A stretch of DNA of 64,000 nt, from assembly GCF_006715305.1 (NCBI RefSeq), contig NZ_VFMY01000001.1:2914001-2978000 (forward strand). The letters run 5' to 3'. The notes under the pieces are model-generated. The model searched no databases and was not told the DNA's origin. It was given only the letters and a program-made list of their open reading frames with translations. This document shows, piece after piece, positions 8,632-18,240 of this stretch. This stretch comes from Arthrobacter sp. SLBN-100. GTDB lineage: Bacteria > Actinomycetota > Actinomycetes > Actinomycetales > Micrococcaceae. A program made the translations under genes and the position numbers. Each line of letters begins with the position of its first letter. The stretch's first letter is position 1.

Positions 8632-10779
8632 ATGAACTCGATGTCAGCTTCCAACTTCCCTTCCGACAGGTCCAGCCGGCCCGACGACGCCGCGCCCGAC
8701 GGCGTTCCACCGGAACCGGCCGCGCCGGACGTTGCCCAGCCCGCCCCTCCAGGCGCGAGTGAAACCCGCTCCAGCGCCATCATGGCCGCGGGGACACTGG
8801 TGTCGCGTTTCCTGGGTTTCGGAAAGACCTGGATGCTTGGCACGGCCCTGGGCCTCGGCTCCACCGTCAATGACACGTTCATCAACGCCAACAACCTGCC
8901 CAACCTGATTTTCCTGCTGGTGGCCGGCGGCGTGTTCAACGCCGTGCTGGTGCCCCAGATCATCAAGGCAAGCAAGGCTCCGGACAGGGGAGCGGACTAC
9001 ATCAGCCGGCTCCTGACGCTGGCGGTCCTGCTCCTGCTGGGGCTGACTGCGCTGGTGACGCTGGCTGCGCCGTGGGTCATCGAACTCACCACGCAGGGGT
9101 ACTCGCCGCAGCAGAAAGCACTGGCCGTAACGTTCGCCTTCTGGTGCCTGCCCCAGATCTTCTTCTACGGCCTGTACGCCCTCCTCACCCAGGTCCTGAA
9201 CGCCAACGGCGCGTTTGGTCCTGCCATGTGGGCGCCCATCCTCAACAACGTGGTGGCCATCGCCGGGCTGGGCATGTTCATCTGGATCTTCGGCACCAAC
9301 GAGTTCAGTCCACATACCCTGGACAATTGGGGCGAGACGCAAACCCTGTTCGTTGCAGGGTTCTCCACCATTGGGGTTGTCTCGCAGACCGCCATCCTGA
9401 TGATCCCGGTGATCCGGTTGAAGCTGGGGCTCCGGCCGCGGTTCGGCTGGCGCGGCGTGGGACTGGGCCGGGCAGCCAAGCTGAGCGTCTGGACCCTGCT
9501 GACGGCCGCCGTCGGGCAGCTCGCCTTCCTGTACGTCATGCGCATCGCCACCATCCCCGGTGCCGAACGCCTCCGGCTGAAGCAGGCGGGCGACCCGGCG
9601 GCGGAGATGCTGCCGGGCAACGCGGTGCTGGAAGTGGCCAGCCAGCTGTACCTGCTGCCGCACTCCATCATTGCGCTGTCCCTCGCCACGGTGCTGTTCA
9701 ACCGGATGACCAGGGCATCGCAGGACGGCAACCGGGACGAGCTGCGGGATGCGCTCTCACACGGGCTGCGCACCATGGCCGTTGCCACCGTTTTTGGTGC
9801 CCTGGCCCTGTTTGCCCTGGCCGGCCCGCTGGGCATGTTCTTCTCGGGAGGACTTCGCCAGGACGGCGTCATGCTGGCCCAGACCTTGACCATCCTCGCG
9901 CTCAGCACCCCGTTCATGAGCGCCAACTTCATGATGTCCCGGGTGTTCTACGCCAACGAGGACGCGCGCACACCGTTCTACGTCCAGCTGCTGCTCGCCG
10001 TTGTTTACGTGGCCGGGGCGTTTGCCATCCAGTTCCTGCCCGTCACCCAGATCATTTACGCCATCGCTGTCCTGTACATGGTGGGCAACATCCTTTCGGT
10101 GGTCATCAGCGCGTTCTTCCTGCGGCGCCTCCTGGGCCACCTGGACGGGCCACGGATCGCCAACTCCTACATCCGCATGGGCTACGCAGCGTTGGGTTCC
10201 GCCATTGCGGGCGCGGGCGCGCTCTGGCTCATGGGCAGCTACAGCCCGGCCGGTTTCGCCTGGCAGGACCGGATCACGGCGCTGATCACGGTGATCGTAG
10301 CGGGCCCCGTCATGCTGGTGGCCTACTTCTTCCTGCTCAAGTTGTTCCGGGTGTCTGAACTGCGGGACCTGCTCGGGCCCCTGATGGGACGGCTGGGGCG
10401 CGGAGGACCGGCCGCACCTTCCGCTGAAGGCGGGGAGCCGCCGTCGGACTCTTCAGCTGGTGGGCCCACCGGCGACCGCCAACCACCTGCGCCCGAACGC
10501 GCCACCACCTCTGTGGACACCGGCCTCATTCCCCGGATTTCGGGCGAATTCGATGCCGCTTCCTTCCGTGCCGGCCCCGCTCAACAGCCCGCTCCGCAGA
10601 AGCCAGACGACGGCGGCGCAGGCCAGTCCGACGGCGGGTACCTCCCCGGTGAGGACCAGCCCAGTACCGCAAGGGGCGGCTTGCTGCGTGAGCAGATCCC
10701 GCTCCCCGGCCGCCGGACCTTCCAAGGAAAGGCCGGGGAGAACCCACACTTCAAGCCGAGGCGGCCACGAAAAAAGTGA
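8632..10779 (+). CDS. murJ: Murein biosynthesis integral membrane protein (lipid II flippase) MurJ
   Basis: This is an MVF-family transporter that flips lipid II across the membrane. It has about 715 residues and about 14 hydrophobic segments, starting with the conserved AAGTLVSRFLGFGKTWMLG. The N-terminal 45 residues and the last 160 or so are disordered and rich in Pro, Gly and Glu. The start is uncertain: TTG 8611, ATG 8632 and ATG 8641 are in frame, and I prefer 8632, which has GGGTGAG just upstream. In mycobacteria the pseudokinase domain is fused to MurJ. Here the next gene carries it separately. Confidence 0.93.
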   Translation: MNSMSASNFPSDRSSRPDDAAPDGVPPEPAAPDVAQPAPPGASETRSSAIMAAGTLVSRFLGFGKTWMLGTALGLGSTVNDTFINANNLPNLIFLLVAGGVFNAVLVPQIIKASKAPDRGADYISRLLTLAVLLLLGLTALVTLAAPWVIELTTQGYSPQQKALAVTFAFWCLPQIFFYGLYALLTQVLNANGAFGPAMWAPILNNVVAIAGLGMFIWIFGTNEFSPHTLDNWGETQTLFVAGFSTIGVVSQTAILMIPVIRLKLGLRPRFGWRGVGLGRAAKLSVWTLLTAAVGQLAFLYVMRIATIPGAERLRLKQAGDPAAEMLPGNAVLEVASQLYLLPHSIIALSLATVLFNRMTRASQDGNRDELRDALSHGLRTMAVATVFGALALFALAGPLGMFFSGGLRQDGVMLAQTLTILALSTPFMSANFMMSRVFYANEDARTPFYVQLLLAVVYVAGAFAIQFLPVTQIIYAIAVLYMVGNILSVVISAFFLRRLLGHLDGPRIANSYIRMGYAALGSAIAGAGALWLMGSYSPAGFAWQDRITALITVIVAGPVMLVAYFFLLKLFRVSELRDLLGPLMGRLGRGGPAAPSAEGGEPPSDSSAGGPTGDRQPPAPERATTSVDTGLIPRISGEFDAASFRAGPAQQPAPQKPDDGGAGQSDGGYLPGEDQPSTARGGLLREQIPLPGRRTFQGKAGENPHFKPRRPRKK

Positions 10780-10944
10780 TGCTGCGGCGGTCTGGCGCTG
10801 CCTTCGTCCACGGTCCGCTGGGCTCAATCGGCTAGGATCGAAAGGGAACAGGGGTAGTTGCATTCAAGGGTCGGCCTCGCGCCGGCCTCTGAACGGTGGT
10901 TGCGTCATCCAAGCCGGCAATACCGGACAGTCTAGGAGGAACAC

Positions 10945-12531
10945 GTGTCCAACCCGATCGATGTCGGATCAGTACTGGGCGGCCGTTACAAGGTCACAGC
11001 CACCGTATTGGCCTCGCACGACCACGATCTGGTGCTGGATGGTGTGGACCAGGTACTTAACCGTCCGGTCAGCATCCTGGTTGCCGGACCCGACAACACA
11101 GAGCAGGTTGCCCAGAGTGCCCGCGAGGTTGCCACCGGGGAGCGTCCCGGCACTGTCCAGGTCTTGGACCTTGGCGTCACCGCGGCGGCAACATACCTCA
11201 TCACCAACCACACGTCTGCGGCGGACCTGCTGGATCTCGTGGTGGCCTCCAACCCTCCGTATGTGGAGCCATTCTTCACGGACACCCTGGGCAGCGAAAT
11301 TTTCGGGCAGCCCCGGTCCCATGAACCCGAGCCCTACGATGACGACGACGAGAATGTTGACGCCGGCTACATCAGTTACTCGGCTACGCATCCCAGCCAG
11401 GTTGATCCTTACCGTAGCGCGCCCGTTGCGCCGCCCAAGCCGCCGGCACGTCCTGCGGGGACGCCCGCCGTCGGACGCAAGCCCTCCGGTTCCTCCGCTT
11501 TGGGTGGCTCCGCTTTGGATGGGGCAGCCGGTGGTGCCGGTGCGGGCGCCGCCGCTTTGAGCGGTTCGGCGCGTCCCAATGGGTCGTCACTGCAGTCCGG
11601 GGAGCCTGCTACTGCCAGCTCCGATTCCAGCCCGAAGAGCCAGGAGAATGCGCCCGGGTCCGGTAAGCCGAAGGTTTCCCTGTGGTCCGAGGACGACTAC
11701 GCCAATACCGGTGACCAGGACCTGTATGAAGACACTTTGGCAGAAGAAGAACCTCGGCCCGCCAAGAAAAAATCTTCCGTCTTAGCGCGGTCAGCAGCCC
11801 CCGCCGCTGCTTCAGGCCCTGTTTCTGGGGCCTCCTACGCCGGTCAGGGCGGCTACGATGACGACGACGAGGCTGCCCCTGAGCGTGAACCCCGCTCCAT
11901 GCGCTGGCTGGTGGGCGGGCTCCTGGCCGTGGTCCTGATTGCCGGCCTTGTTTTCGCCGTGACCAATCTTGGCAGCCTGTTGCCTTCGCCGCAGGCCAAC
12001 CCGACTGCTGCTGCCACGAACAGCAGTGCCCCCGAAGGGTCCTCTGCAGCGACCCAGGCGCCTACCTCCGCGCCGGCTGCTGTCCTGCCCGCCATAGAGG
12101 CAGTCAGCCGCCAAGGTGACTTCGACTTTGCCGCCACGTTCGACGGTGACTTGGTGAAGGCCTACGACGGTAACGCTGCGAGCTACTGGTCGGACATGGA
12201 ATTTGCCACCGAAAACTGGGGTGGGCTCGCGCCTCAGGGTGTGCCTCTCGTGGTGAAGCTGAAGGCCCCTGCCAAGGTCTCGTCCATCACGCTTTCACAG
12301 CTTGGCGGCTCCGGTGGAAACATCACCGTGTACACGAACGATCGGCCCTCCACTGACGGGGCCAAGGCAGTGGGAACGAACAGCTTCACCTCCACGGACC
12401 TGAACATCCCGCTGGCGGAGCCTGTGCAGGCACAGTACGTGATCGTTTCGATCAACGCGCTTCCGCGGCTCGCCGCTCCCAAGACGCGTTATGGTTACGG
12501 CCTTCGGCTGGCAGAGATCAAGGTCCAGTAA
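10945..12531 (+). CDS. Pseudokinase-like membrane protein with C-terminal discoidin-like domain (MurJ partner candidate)
   Basis: The GTG start has an AGGAGG ribosome site. The first 100 or so residues resemble the N-lobe of a Ser/Thr kinase (GGRYKV, later LNRPVSILVAG), but the lysine of the VAIK-type motif is missing and no HRD or DFG follows, so it cannot be an active kinase. A long acidic, Ala/Pro/Ser-rich linker leads to one membrane segment at about residues 321-342. An outside domain from about residue 380 looks like a discoidin or galactose-binding fold (YDGNAASYWSD, LRLAEIKVQ). The position after murJ suggests the mycobacterial MviN pseudokinase split into its own protein. Confidence 0.75.
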   Translation: MSNPIDVGSVLGGRYKVTATVLASHDHDLVLDGVDQVLNRPVSILVAGPDNTEQVAQSAREVATGERPGTVQVLDLGVTAAATYLITNHTSAADLLDLVVASNPPYVEPFFTDTLGSEIFGQPRSHEPEPYDDDDENVDAGYISYSATHPSQVDPYRSAPVAPPKPPARPAGTPAVGRKPSGSSALGGSALDGAAGGAGAGAAALSGSARPNGSSLQSGEPATASSDSSPKSQENAPGSGKPKVSLWSEDDYANTGDQDLYEDTLAEEEPRPAKKKSSVLARSAAPAAASGPVSGASYAGQGGYDDDDEAAPEREPRSMRWLVGGLLAVVLIAGLVFAVTNLGSLLPSPQANPTAAATNSSAPEGSSAATQAPTSAPAAVLPAIEAVSRQGDFDFAATFDGDLVKAYDGNAASYWSDMEFATENWGGLAPQGVPLVVKLKAPAKVSSITLSQLGGSGGNITVYTNDRPSTDGAKAVGTNSFTSTDLNIPLAEPVQAQYVIVSINALPRLAAPKTRYGYGLRLAEIKVQ

Positions 12532-12699
12532 CTTCGGCTGCTCCCCGGCTGGCCTCCTCGAGTCGGTCCGGTGAAGGCACGGCGGCCGGGCTGAATGGAC
12601 GGCCGCACTTTGCCTTCGCCGCGGGACGGTAGTCTGGAAAGAGCGCCTAACGGAGTGGGCATAGTGCTGACTGCCGGTATTCGTCCGTGTTTGGGCGCC

Positions 12700-12725
12700 G
12701 GAATATTCAGCCAGCAGTATCAGTT
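12700..12725 (+). promoter_or_regulatory. SigR/SigH-type promoter of trxBA
   Basis: GGAAT at 12700-12704 and GTT at 12723-12725 are separated by exactly 18 bases. This is the known consensus for the disulfide-stress ECF sigma factor SigR (Streptomyces) or SigH (Mycobacterium), whose classic target is trxBA. It lies 60 bases before the chosen trxB start. Confidence 0.7.
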
Positions 12726-12784
12726 GTGCCATGTGGCCGGCCTCCAAGGCGGGCGCGTCTAATAAGGAAGAGGTTCACCGTCCA

Positions 12785-13750
12785 GTGACCATCGCAGAAA
12801 ACACCGCGTCGGACGTACGTGATGTCATCATCGTCGGCTCCGGCCCGGCCGGTTACACGGCAGCTGTCTACACTGCCCGCGCCAACCTGAAGCCCCTTAT
12901 GCTGGCAGGTTCCGTCACCGCCGGCGGTGAACTGATGAACACCACTGACGTGGAGAACTTCCCGGGATTCCCGGAAGGCATCATGGGACCGGACCTGATG
13001 GAGAACTTCGAGAAGCAGGCAGCACGCTTCGGCACGGAGATCCAGTTCGAAGACGTCACGTCGCTCCAGCTGGAAGGACCTGTCAAGAAGGTCACCATCG
13101 CCACGGGTGAAACTTTCCAGGCAAAGGCTGTGATTCTCTCCACCGGCTCTGCCTACCGTGAGCTTGGCCTGCCCAATGAGAAACGGCTCTCAGGACACGG
13201 CGTCAGCTGGTGTGCAACCTGTGACGGTTTCTTCTTCAAGGACCAGGACATTGCAGTAATCGGTGGGGGAGACTCCGCCATGGAAGAGGCGTTGTTCCTG
13301 ACCAAGTTTGCGAAATCGGTAACGGTTGTTCATCGCCGCGATTCCCTGAAGGCATCCAAGATTATGGCCGATCGGGCACTGGCGCACGAGAAGATCAACT
13401 TTATCTGGAACAGCACGGTTGATGACGTCATCGGTGAAAACAAAGTCACCGGCTTGAAGTTGAAGAACCTCATTGACGGTTCAGTTTCAGATCTCGCGGT
13501 CACGGGTGTTTTCGTGGCTATCGGTAACGACCCCCGGACCGACCTGGTCAAGGACGTCCTGGAGTTGACCCCCGAGGGCACCATTGCCGTCCAGGGGAGG
13601 AGCTCCAAGACGAGCCTGCCCGGTGTCTTTGCTGCCGGCGACGTCGTGGATCCGACTTACCGCCAAGCCATCACCGCGTCGGGTTCGGGTTGTGTAGCAG
13701 CCATCGATGTTGAGCACTACCTCGCAGACCTGCCCGCACAAGCCCTTTAA
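12785..13750 (+). CDS. trxB: Thioredoxin-disulfide reductase
   Basis: This cytoplasmic flavoprotein transfers electrons from NADPH to thioredoxin. The 321-residue protein has the FAD motif [17 protein letters not shown], the redox pair C143-A-T-C146, the NADPH motif [10 protein letters not shown] and the terminal FAD block GVFAAGDV. The frame is open upstream to 12731, but the GTG at 12785 follows a GGAAGAGG ribosome site and leaves the SigR-type promoter outside the gene. trxA follows after 24 bases, so the two form an operon. Confidence 0.95.
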   Translation: MTIAENTASDVRDVIIVGSGPAGYTAAVYTARANLKPLMLAGSVTAGGELMNTTDVENFPGFPEGIMGPDLMENFEKQAARFGTEIQFEDVTSLQLEGPVKKVTIATGETFQAKAVILSTGSAYRELGLPNEKRLSGHGVSWCATCDGFFFKDQDIAVIGGGDSAMEEALFLTKFAKSVTVVHRRDSLKASKIMADRALAHEKINFIWNSTVDDVIGENKVTGLKLKNLIDGSVSDLAVTGVFVAIGNDPRTDLVKDVLELTPEGTIAVQGRSSKTSLPGVFAAGDVVDPTYRQAITASGSGCVAAIDVEHYLADLPAQAL

Positions 13751-13774
13751 CGATTCGAAGAGAGAGACAAGGTT

Positions 13775-14101
13775 ATGAGCAACGCAAAAGATGTAACAGA
13801 CGCAAGTTTCGGCACGGACGTACTGTCCTCTGACAAGCCGGTTATCGTTGATTTCTGGGCAGAATGGTGCGGTCCCTGCCGCAAGCTTGGTCCTATCCTC
13901 GACGAGATCTCCGTTGAGTACAGCGAGAAGGTTGATGTCGTGAAACTGAATGTTGACGACAACCCTGCTATTGCAGCCGAATACGGGATCACATCTATTC
14001 CTGCCGTTTACCTGTTCCAGGGTGGCGAAGTGAAGAGCACCGTCATTGGAGCGAAGCCGAAGCAGTTCTTCGAGAAGGAATTTGCTGACGTTCTCTCTTG
14101 A
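13775..14101 (+). CDS. trxA: Thioredoxin
   Basis: This is a small disulfide reductase of 108 residues, the normal length. The active site WCGPC has Cys32 and Cys35, and the conserved cis-proline is in ITSIPAVYLF. It is the partner of TrxB, encoded just upstream, and both should rise under disulfide stress from the promoter at 12.7 kb. A strong terminator ends the operon 32 bases after the stop. Confidence 0.97.
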   Translation: MSNAKDVTDASFGTDVLSSDKPVIVDFWAEWCGPCRKLGPILDEISVEYSEKVDVVKLNVDDNPAIAAEYGITSIPAVYLFQGGEVKSTVIGAKPKQFFEKEFADVLS

Positions 14102-14132
14102 GAGCCTCTGTTGTTGGAGGTCCAGCAACAAT

Positions 14133-14174
14133 AAAAGGGTGGCCACTGCTTTCGTAAGCGGTGGCCACCCTTTT
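14133..14174 (+). terminator. Intrinsic terminator of trxBA
   Basis: A perfect 14-base stem (AAAAGGGTGGCCAC pairing with GTGGCCACCCTTTT), with a further GCTT/AAGC pairing inside, is followed by TTTTGTGTT. This closes the thioredoxin operon and marks the border of the gene-free parS region. Confidence 0.9.
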
Positions 14175-14248
14175 GTGTTCACCCGAGCGCCGCTACCCGC
14201 GTGCGCCGGCCGGCAGTTCGTGCGCCTCCTTCGGCCGTAGAGGATGGA

Positions 14249-14264
14249 CGTTTCACGTGAAACA
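14249..14264. promoter_or_regulatory. parS site (one mismatch)
   Basis: CGTTTCACGTGAAACA matches the ParB-binding consensus TGTTTCACGTGAAACA except at the first base. Confidence 0.9.
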
Positions 14265-14781
14265 GGGGGAGGTTTTGGCGTATTCAAGAGAGACCTTCTG
14301 CCAGCCGTCTCCCGCCTGCGTTTCGCAGTGGTGCCTGCAGGAAGCACGAACGCACATCTTCAGTCGAACTCTCAACGGAATCCACGCTTCGAGCCCCCTA
14401 CTCCTTCCTCTCTTTCGGGACAGCGACCACTTCCTAACCTTCGAGGATACCCATCGCCACTGCGTTCGGAGCTGCTTAAGCTACCAGCACTTCGAAGGTC
14501 CGGAGCAGGCGCACGGAGGCCATGGATAGCAGGACCTGGTTTCCCCTTAATCCGCTCGCTCAAAACTCAATAGCAGCCAGCATGAGCCGGACGCCTGCCT
14601 TTCCATCCTCTACTTGGCCACCCTGGTTTGCAGAGAAGGAGCAGCGAAATGTGTGGCGGAGGCAGCCCTTGGACACGGCGGCGAGGCATCGCAAGCCCCA
14701 CTCATGGCTGACGTGCCTTGGCAAGCGAGAGCCGGGGGAATTCTGGAGGTACAAACCGCCTGGTGGCACCCGTAATTCTTT

Positions 14782-14840
14782 AGCGCGTCTACTTTAGCGC
14801 TGACTACTTTCGTGCTGACTACTTCCGCGCGGACTAACTG
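14782..14840. repeat. Imperfect 15-bp tandem repeat, about four copies
   Basis: Units are at 14782-14795, 14796-14810, 14811-14825 and 14826-14840. The middle two read AGCGCTGACTACTTT and CGTGCTGACTACTTC, with shared core GCTGACTACTT. The array lies 44 bases before a perfect parS site. Confidence 0.7.
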
Positions 14841-14884
14841 TCGTGACAGGAGGAGTAGCGAAGGAATCAGCGTAGTTGCCGACT

Positions 14885-14900
14885 TGTTTCACGTGAAACA
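14885..14900. promoter_or_regulatory. parS site (perfect)
   Basis: TGTTTCACGTGAAACA, an exact match to the ParB-binding palindrome. Confidence 0.95.
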
Positions 14901-15276
14901 GTTTCATCCCTAGGGCTTAGCTCTAAACCGGCCCCTAGCCCGCAAGGCCGCGTATAACTACTAACTCTCAGACCGGAGGTCGAACTGACAGGTTCCCCGA
15001 CATCTTGGGTGTCTCCAAAAGTAGGCGTTTCCGGCCAAGGCCAAGGTCCGGTACTGGGCTGCGCCCCGAACAGGAGACATCAGATCTGCGGGGATCGGAT
15101 CCCTAGCCGAGATAGAGAATGAAGCCAGCCACCGAAACCTGGCACGTGTCGCGGCCTTGCATCCTTAGTTCACCGCCCGAGCCTGGCGGCAGCTATCAAG
15201 TACGAGGCTCGCCATGGAAAGAAAATGACTCCCTGCAATAGGACAGTCAGGTAGCATCTACCGGCAAAGATCCCGA

Positions 15277-15298
15277 TGCTCATACACTGCTCATACAC
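15277..15298. repeat. 11-bp tandem duplication
   Basis: TGCTCATACAC occurs twice in direct succession (15277-15287 and 15288-15298). Nothing else marks this spot. Confidence 0.8.
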
Positions 15299-15575
15299 TG
15301 ACCGGAGCAGCGGATAACAATGCGAGCAGTGGCAGGAGACGAAGGCCTCAGAGCAGGAAGCAGAAAGCCTCGGGCGGCTTGTTATAGGTATCAAGATAGG
15401 AACGTGCACCTTTTGGCCGCGCAGCGGTCGTAGCAGAGGAACGTTGCGGCTCGGTCAGTACTAACGCTTCCCGTGATGGGCGAAAGTCACAACTCCTACT
15501 CCAATCCTCCTAGCACGAGAATCGAACTCGACCTCCCCGCTCCTGACCTTCCAACGTCCGGGCTGCCCCGGTCTC

Positions 15576-15601
15576 GTTCCTGTTTCACGTGAAACAGGAA
15601 C
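15576..15601. promoter_or_regulatory. parS site (perfect) inside a 26-bp perfect palindrome
   Basis: The exact 16-base parS at 15581-15596 is extended by GTTCC on the left and GGAAC on the right, giving a perfect 26-base palindrome. No other site in the window has matching flanks. Confidence 0.95.
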
Positions 15602-16362
15602 AACCGTTTGCCTACTGGGCCGTCGGGGCGGCACGTGGCAAGACGGTCTGTTGCCGAAGGCAACGGCCGCACCCGTCGGTGGGACGGGGCCGCTCCCGCT
15701 TCAGCTGGTGCAGACGGAAACACACAGGCTGATGGCACTACGCGCTCCTGACTTCAAATCGCCATTAGCAAGGCAAATCAGACAAGAGCGGCGTAGCATC
15801 TTCTGGACCCGTGGGACGCAGCTGTTCCCCGTGAGTGAACACCTACCTGGCCGATCACACCAGCCGACGTAGGAGGCAGCGTTCATGAGGCGCCCGGATA
15901 CTGCTGCTCGGCATTGTGGGCCATGACGCGATGGGCGGGGAATAAGACACGGTGCTCTCAGCACTCGAGCCACCAATTCCCATGTCAATCCGATTCCACG
16001 AGTCCGATGGGGAGCCGTGCCGTATTCGATCCAACGAGAGCATCGGCACCCGTGCGCCACGAGACAAAGAAGGAGTTAGCCGAGGCCGGTGCCGAGTCGC
16101 TAACTTGTCTACCTAACGCGTTGTTTGGGGGACATCTTGTCTAGGTGCAGTGCGTGGGTAAGGTGCCGCCCTGGCAGGCATGTCAATGTCGGCAGCTAAG
16201 CTGGACGATCTGTCGCGATGCCGCCGATGGAACCACTCGTCGGTAAGGGAACGCCTGAAGGGGATCAGCGGCTCGCGCGGTCCGCTGGGCTAGTCCAGGA
16301 GGACCTTTAAGTCCCCGGGAGTAGTCCCTGTTCAAGTCGCCTAGCCACTCCAGGTCCGCCAG

Positions 16363-16417
16363 TTATCCCCACGTTATCCACACCATAGCTTGAAGCTTAT
16401 CCACATAGTTATCCACA
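16363..16417 (+). promoter_or_regulatory. DnaA-box cluster inside the parS region
   Basis: Three exact TTATCCACA boxes (16374-16382, 16397-16405, 16409-16417) and one TTATCCCCA (16363-16371) stand in the same orientation within 55 bases. They are about 9 kb from oriC, with no gene nearby. Confidence 0.85.
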
Positions 16418-16638
16418 AGCTGTCGCGCCATGGCCGACGTCACCGCTGCCACGAGCAAGGACTGCGGTTAGCCCTGACACTCAAGGGCCAAGCCGTTAGC
16501 CGAAGGGGAATCACCAGTTGGCTCAGCGAGCACATCTCCGCAGCCGTAAAACGCGCGAAAATAAACCGGATTAGGCGGCTGCCACCTTTAAATCGCTCCC
16601 GTTACCCGGACTCCCGTGATGTGCGTCAGCAGGCCGTC

Positions 16639-16654
16639 CGTTTCACGTGACATG
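16639..16654. promoter_or_regulatory. Degenerate parS half-site
   Basis: CGTTTCACGTGACATG keeps the left half and the CACGTG core but has four mismatches, three of them in the right half. It lies between the two DnaA-box clusters. Binding by ParB is doubtful. Confidence 0.4.
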
Positions 16655-16749
16655 CTGGGAGCACGTACCACCCTGGCACTCGCTTTGCCTCAGGTCTCGC
16701 ACCAAGTGTCTATATGGGAGGACCGTCACATCCACAGGTGGCCCTCCGA

Positions 16750-16782
16750 GTATCCACAGAGTTATCCACAGTGTTATCCACC
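16750..16782 (+). promoter_or_regulatory. Second DnaA-box cluster inside the parS region
   Basis: One exact TTATCCACA (16762-16770) is flanked by two one-mismatch boxes, GTATCCACA (16750-16758) and TTATCCACC (16774-16782). All are in the same orientation at a 12-base period, so they lie on about the same face of the helix. Confidence 0.8.
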
Positions 16783-17179
16783 GTCCGGGTGCACGAGTAA
16801 CTACCTTGATGGTGCCGCCCCTAGGTCAACGTAAGGAGCAGCACCCGCCGCCGCAAGGCGACCAATGTACGTCTGATCCTTTGGTCATAATCAAAACAAT
16901 GACCCTCAGCAAGAGCCCGAGACATAGGCCTCTGTATTCAACACGACAGGGTGCTTCAAGATTCTCTCGCGACGACTTTCCTTCCCATTCCGTCCTAGCG
17001 CGCGATGGCCCGGGAGATTGCCACCTCGAACGCTGGCGAGGCACGCGTAAGTCGGATTCCTGCCTCTTCCCGCCAGCAGGGGATGGCAGGCTTGCATAGT
17101 CAAAGCAAAGGGCGATCGAGCAGCTGGACCGCCATTTCGTGTTCTCCCGCTTACCAAGTCGGTTCAAACCCTGAGCCTT

Positions 17180-17213
17180 CAAACATCTGGTGAGACCAAA
17201 CATCTGGTGAGAC
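17180..17213. repeat. 17-bp perfect tandem duplication
   Basis: CAAACATCTGGTGAGAC occurs twice back to back (17180-17196 and 17197-17213). A small hairpin (CGCAGAA/TTCTGCG, about 17233-17251) follows. Confidence 0.9.
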
Positions 17214-17293
17214 GCGATCTCACTATAGCTCGGCGCAGAATTCTGTTCTGCGGGCATCACTCATGGCAAAGATCCTGGAGTCCCAAGCGATTC

Positions 17294-17309
17294 TGTTTCA
17301 CGTGAAACG
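17294..17309. promoter_or_regulatory. parS site (one mismatch)
   Basis: TGTTTCACGTGAAACG differs from the ParB consensus only at the last base. Confidence 0.9.
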
Positions 17310-17957
17310 GCGCGATCCCATCCTCCGGCAGCCTCCCCCAGAACGGACATGGACATCGAGCGGTCCTCGGCCAGCATGCATCGAAGCTGAGCGGTTCGTA
17401 TCGGAGCTTGGGTTTCAGCTGGTTGCAGATTCACGGACAGTATGCGTGGCCACGCTCCTTCATACCCGCGGTTTCCGCAGGCGGTCGGCACTCACGTGTG
17501 ACAACAGTCGAGAATGCCTCTATCGGCAGCCGCAACAGCACAGCGGCGCCCTACTGATTACTGAGCATGATGTCGACCGGACTACGACAACCCGGCGTTT
17601 CGGGCGGCCCGCACAGGATGAGTACAAGCGATCGAGGTGGTGGCCTTCCGCTGGTCACCAGAGATTCATCCCCACAGCCGTAACCACGTGCGTCACCTTA
17701 CCCTGGGCTGTTCGCCTAGGGGCGTGCCCAGCCGTGAAAGAAGTTCCAGGCTGTTCGATGCGAACCACTATCTGCGGCGCATTTCCGGTCTGCTGAAAAG
17801 TCCTGCGGGACCACATCCGCAACGCTGGCTTAGTTGTCCGCACGCGTGAAATCACCCAACACGCGCATTACTTCCGTCCTAGCCGGTCAGCCTTCCGGCA
17901 TAAGAACCCCTCGGATCAAGCCAACCCTCCCGTGTATCTGGGCACATAGCTTTGCTT

Positions 17958-17973
17958 TGTTTCACGTGAAACG
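17958..17973. promoter_or_regulatory. parS site (one mismatch)
   Basis: TGTTTCACGTGAAACG has the same last-base change as the sites at 17294 and 21523. Confidence 0.9.
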
Positions 17974-18240
17974 GACGAGAGCTTGCCATCTGTCCGCGGC
18001 CCGCTCATGTCTCCGACCGCACCGGTTGACCCCGTATCAGTCGGTAGAACCTAGCTGTTGAGCAGAAGAACTAGGTCCCATACCAAGGGACGCCGGGTGA
18101 GGGACGCGCCGATAACCGTGCAACCACCGTTTCGGTGGCCCCAGCCGAAAGCGCGCCTGGCTGCGTTCACTCATAGTCCTGCCCGAACGCATTTCGCCCT
18201 TGCGTGTCGCAGCTCGGCCCCTGCAACAGCCAGCGATCAA

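Noticed and set aside
15305..15325. Sequence resembling the lac operator (GCGGATAACAAT)
   Set aside because: It is a short chance match with no dyad partner and no gene nearby.
15505..15550. tRNA-like T-arm on the minus strand (CGAGTTCGATTCTCG)
   Set aside because: No matching acceptor stem or anticodon arm can be folded around it, so I do not call a tRNA or tRNA relic.
16647..17796. Frames of 150 and 177 codons in the parS region
   Set aside because: There is no ribosome site, no domain and no codon preference, and parS or DnaA boxes lie within or next to them. They are treated as chance frames.
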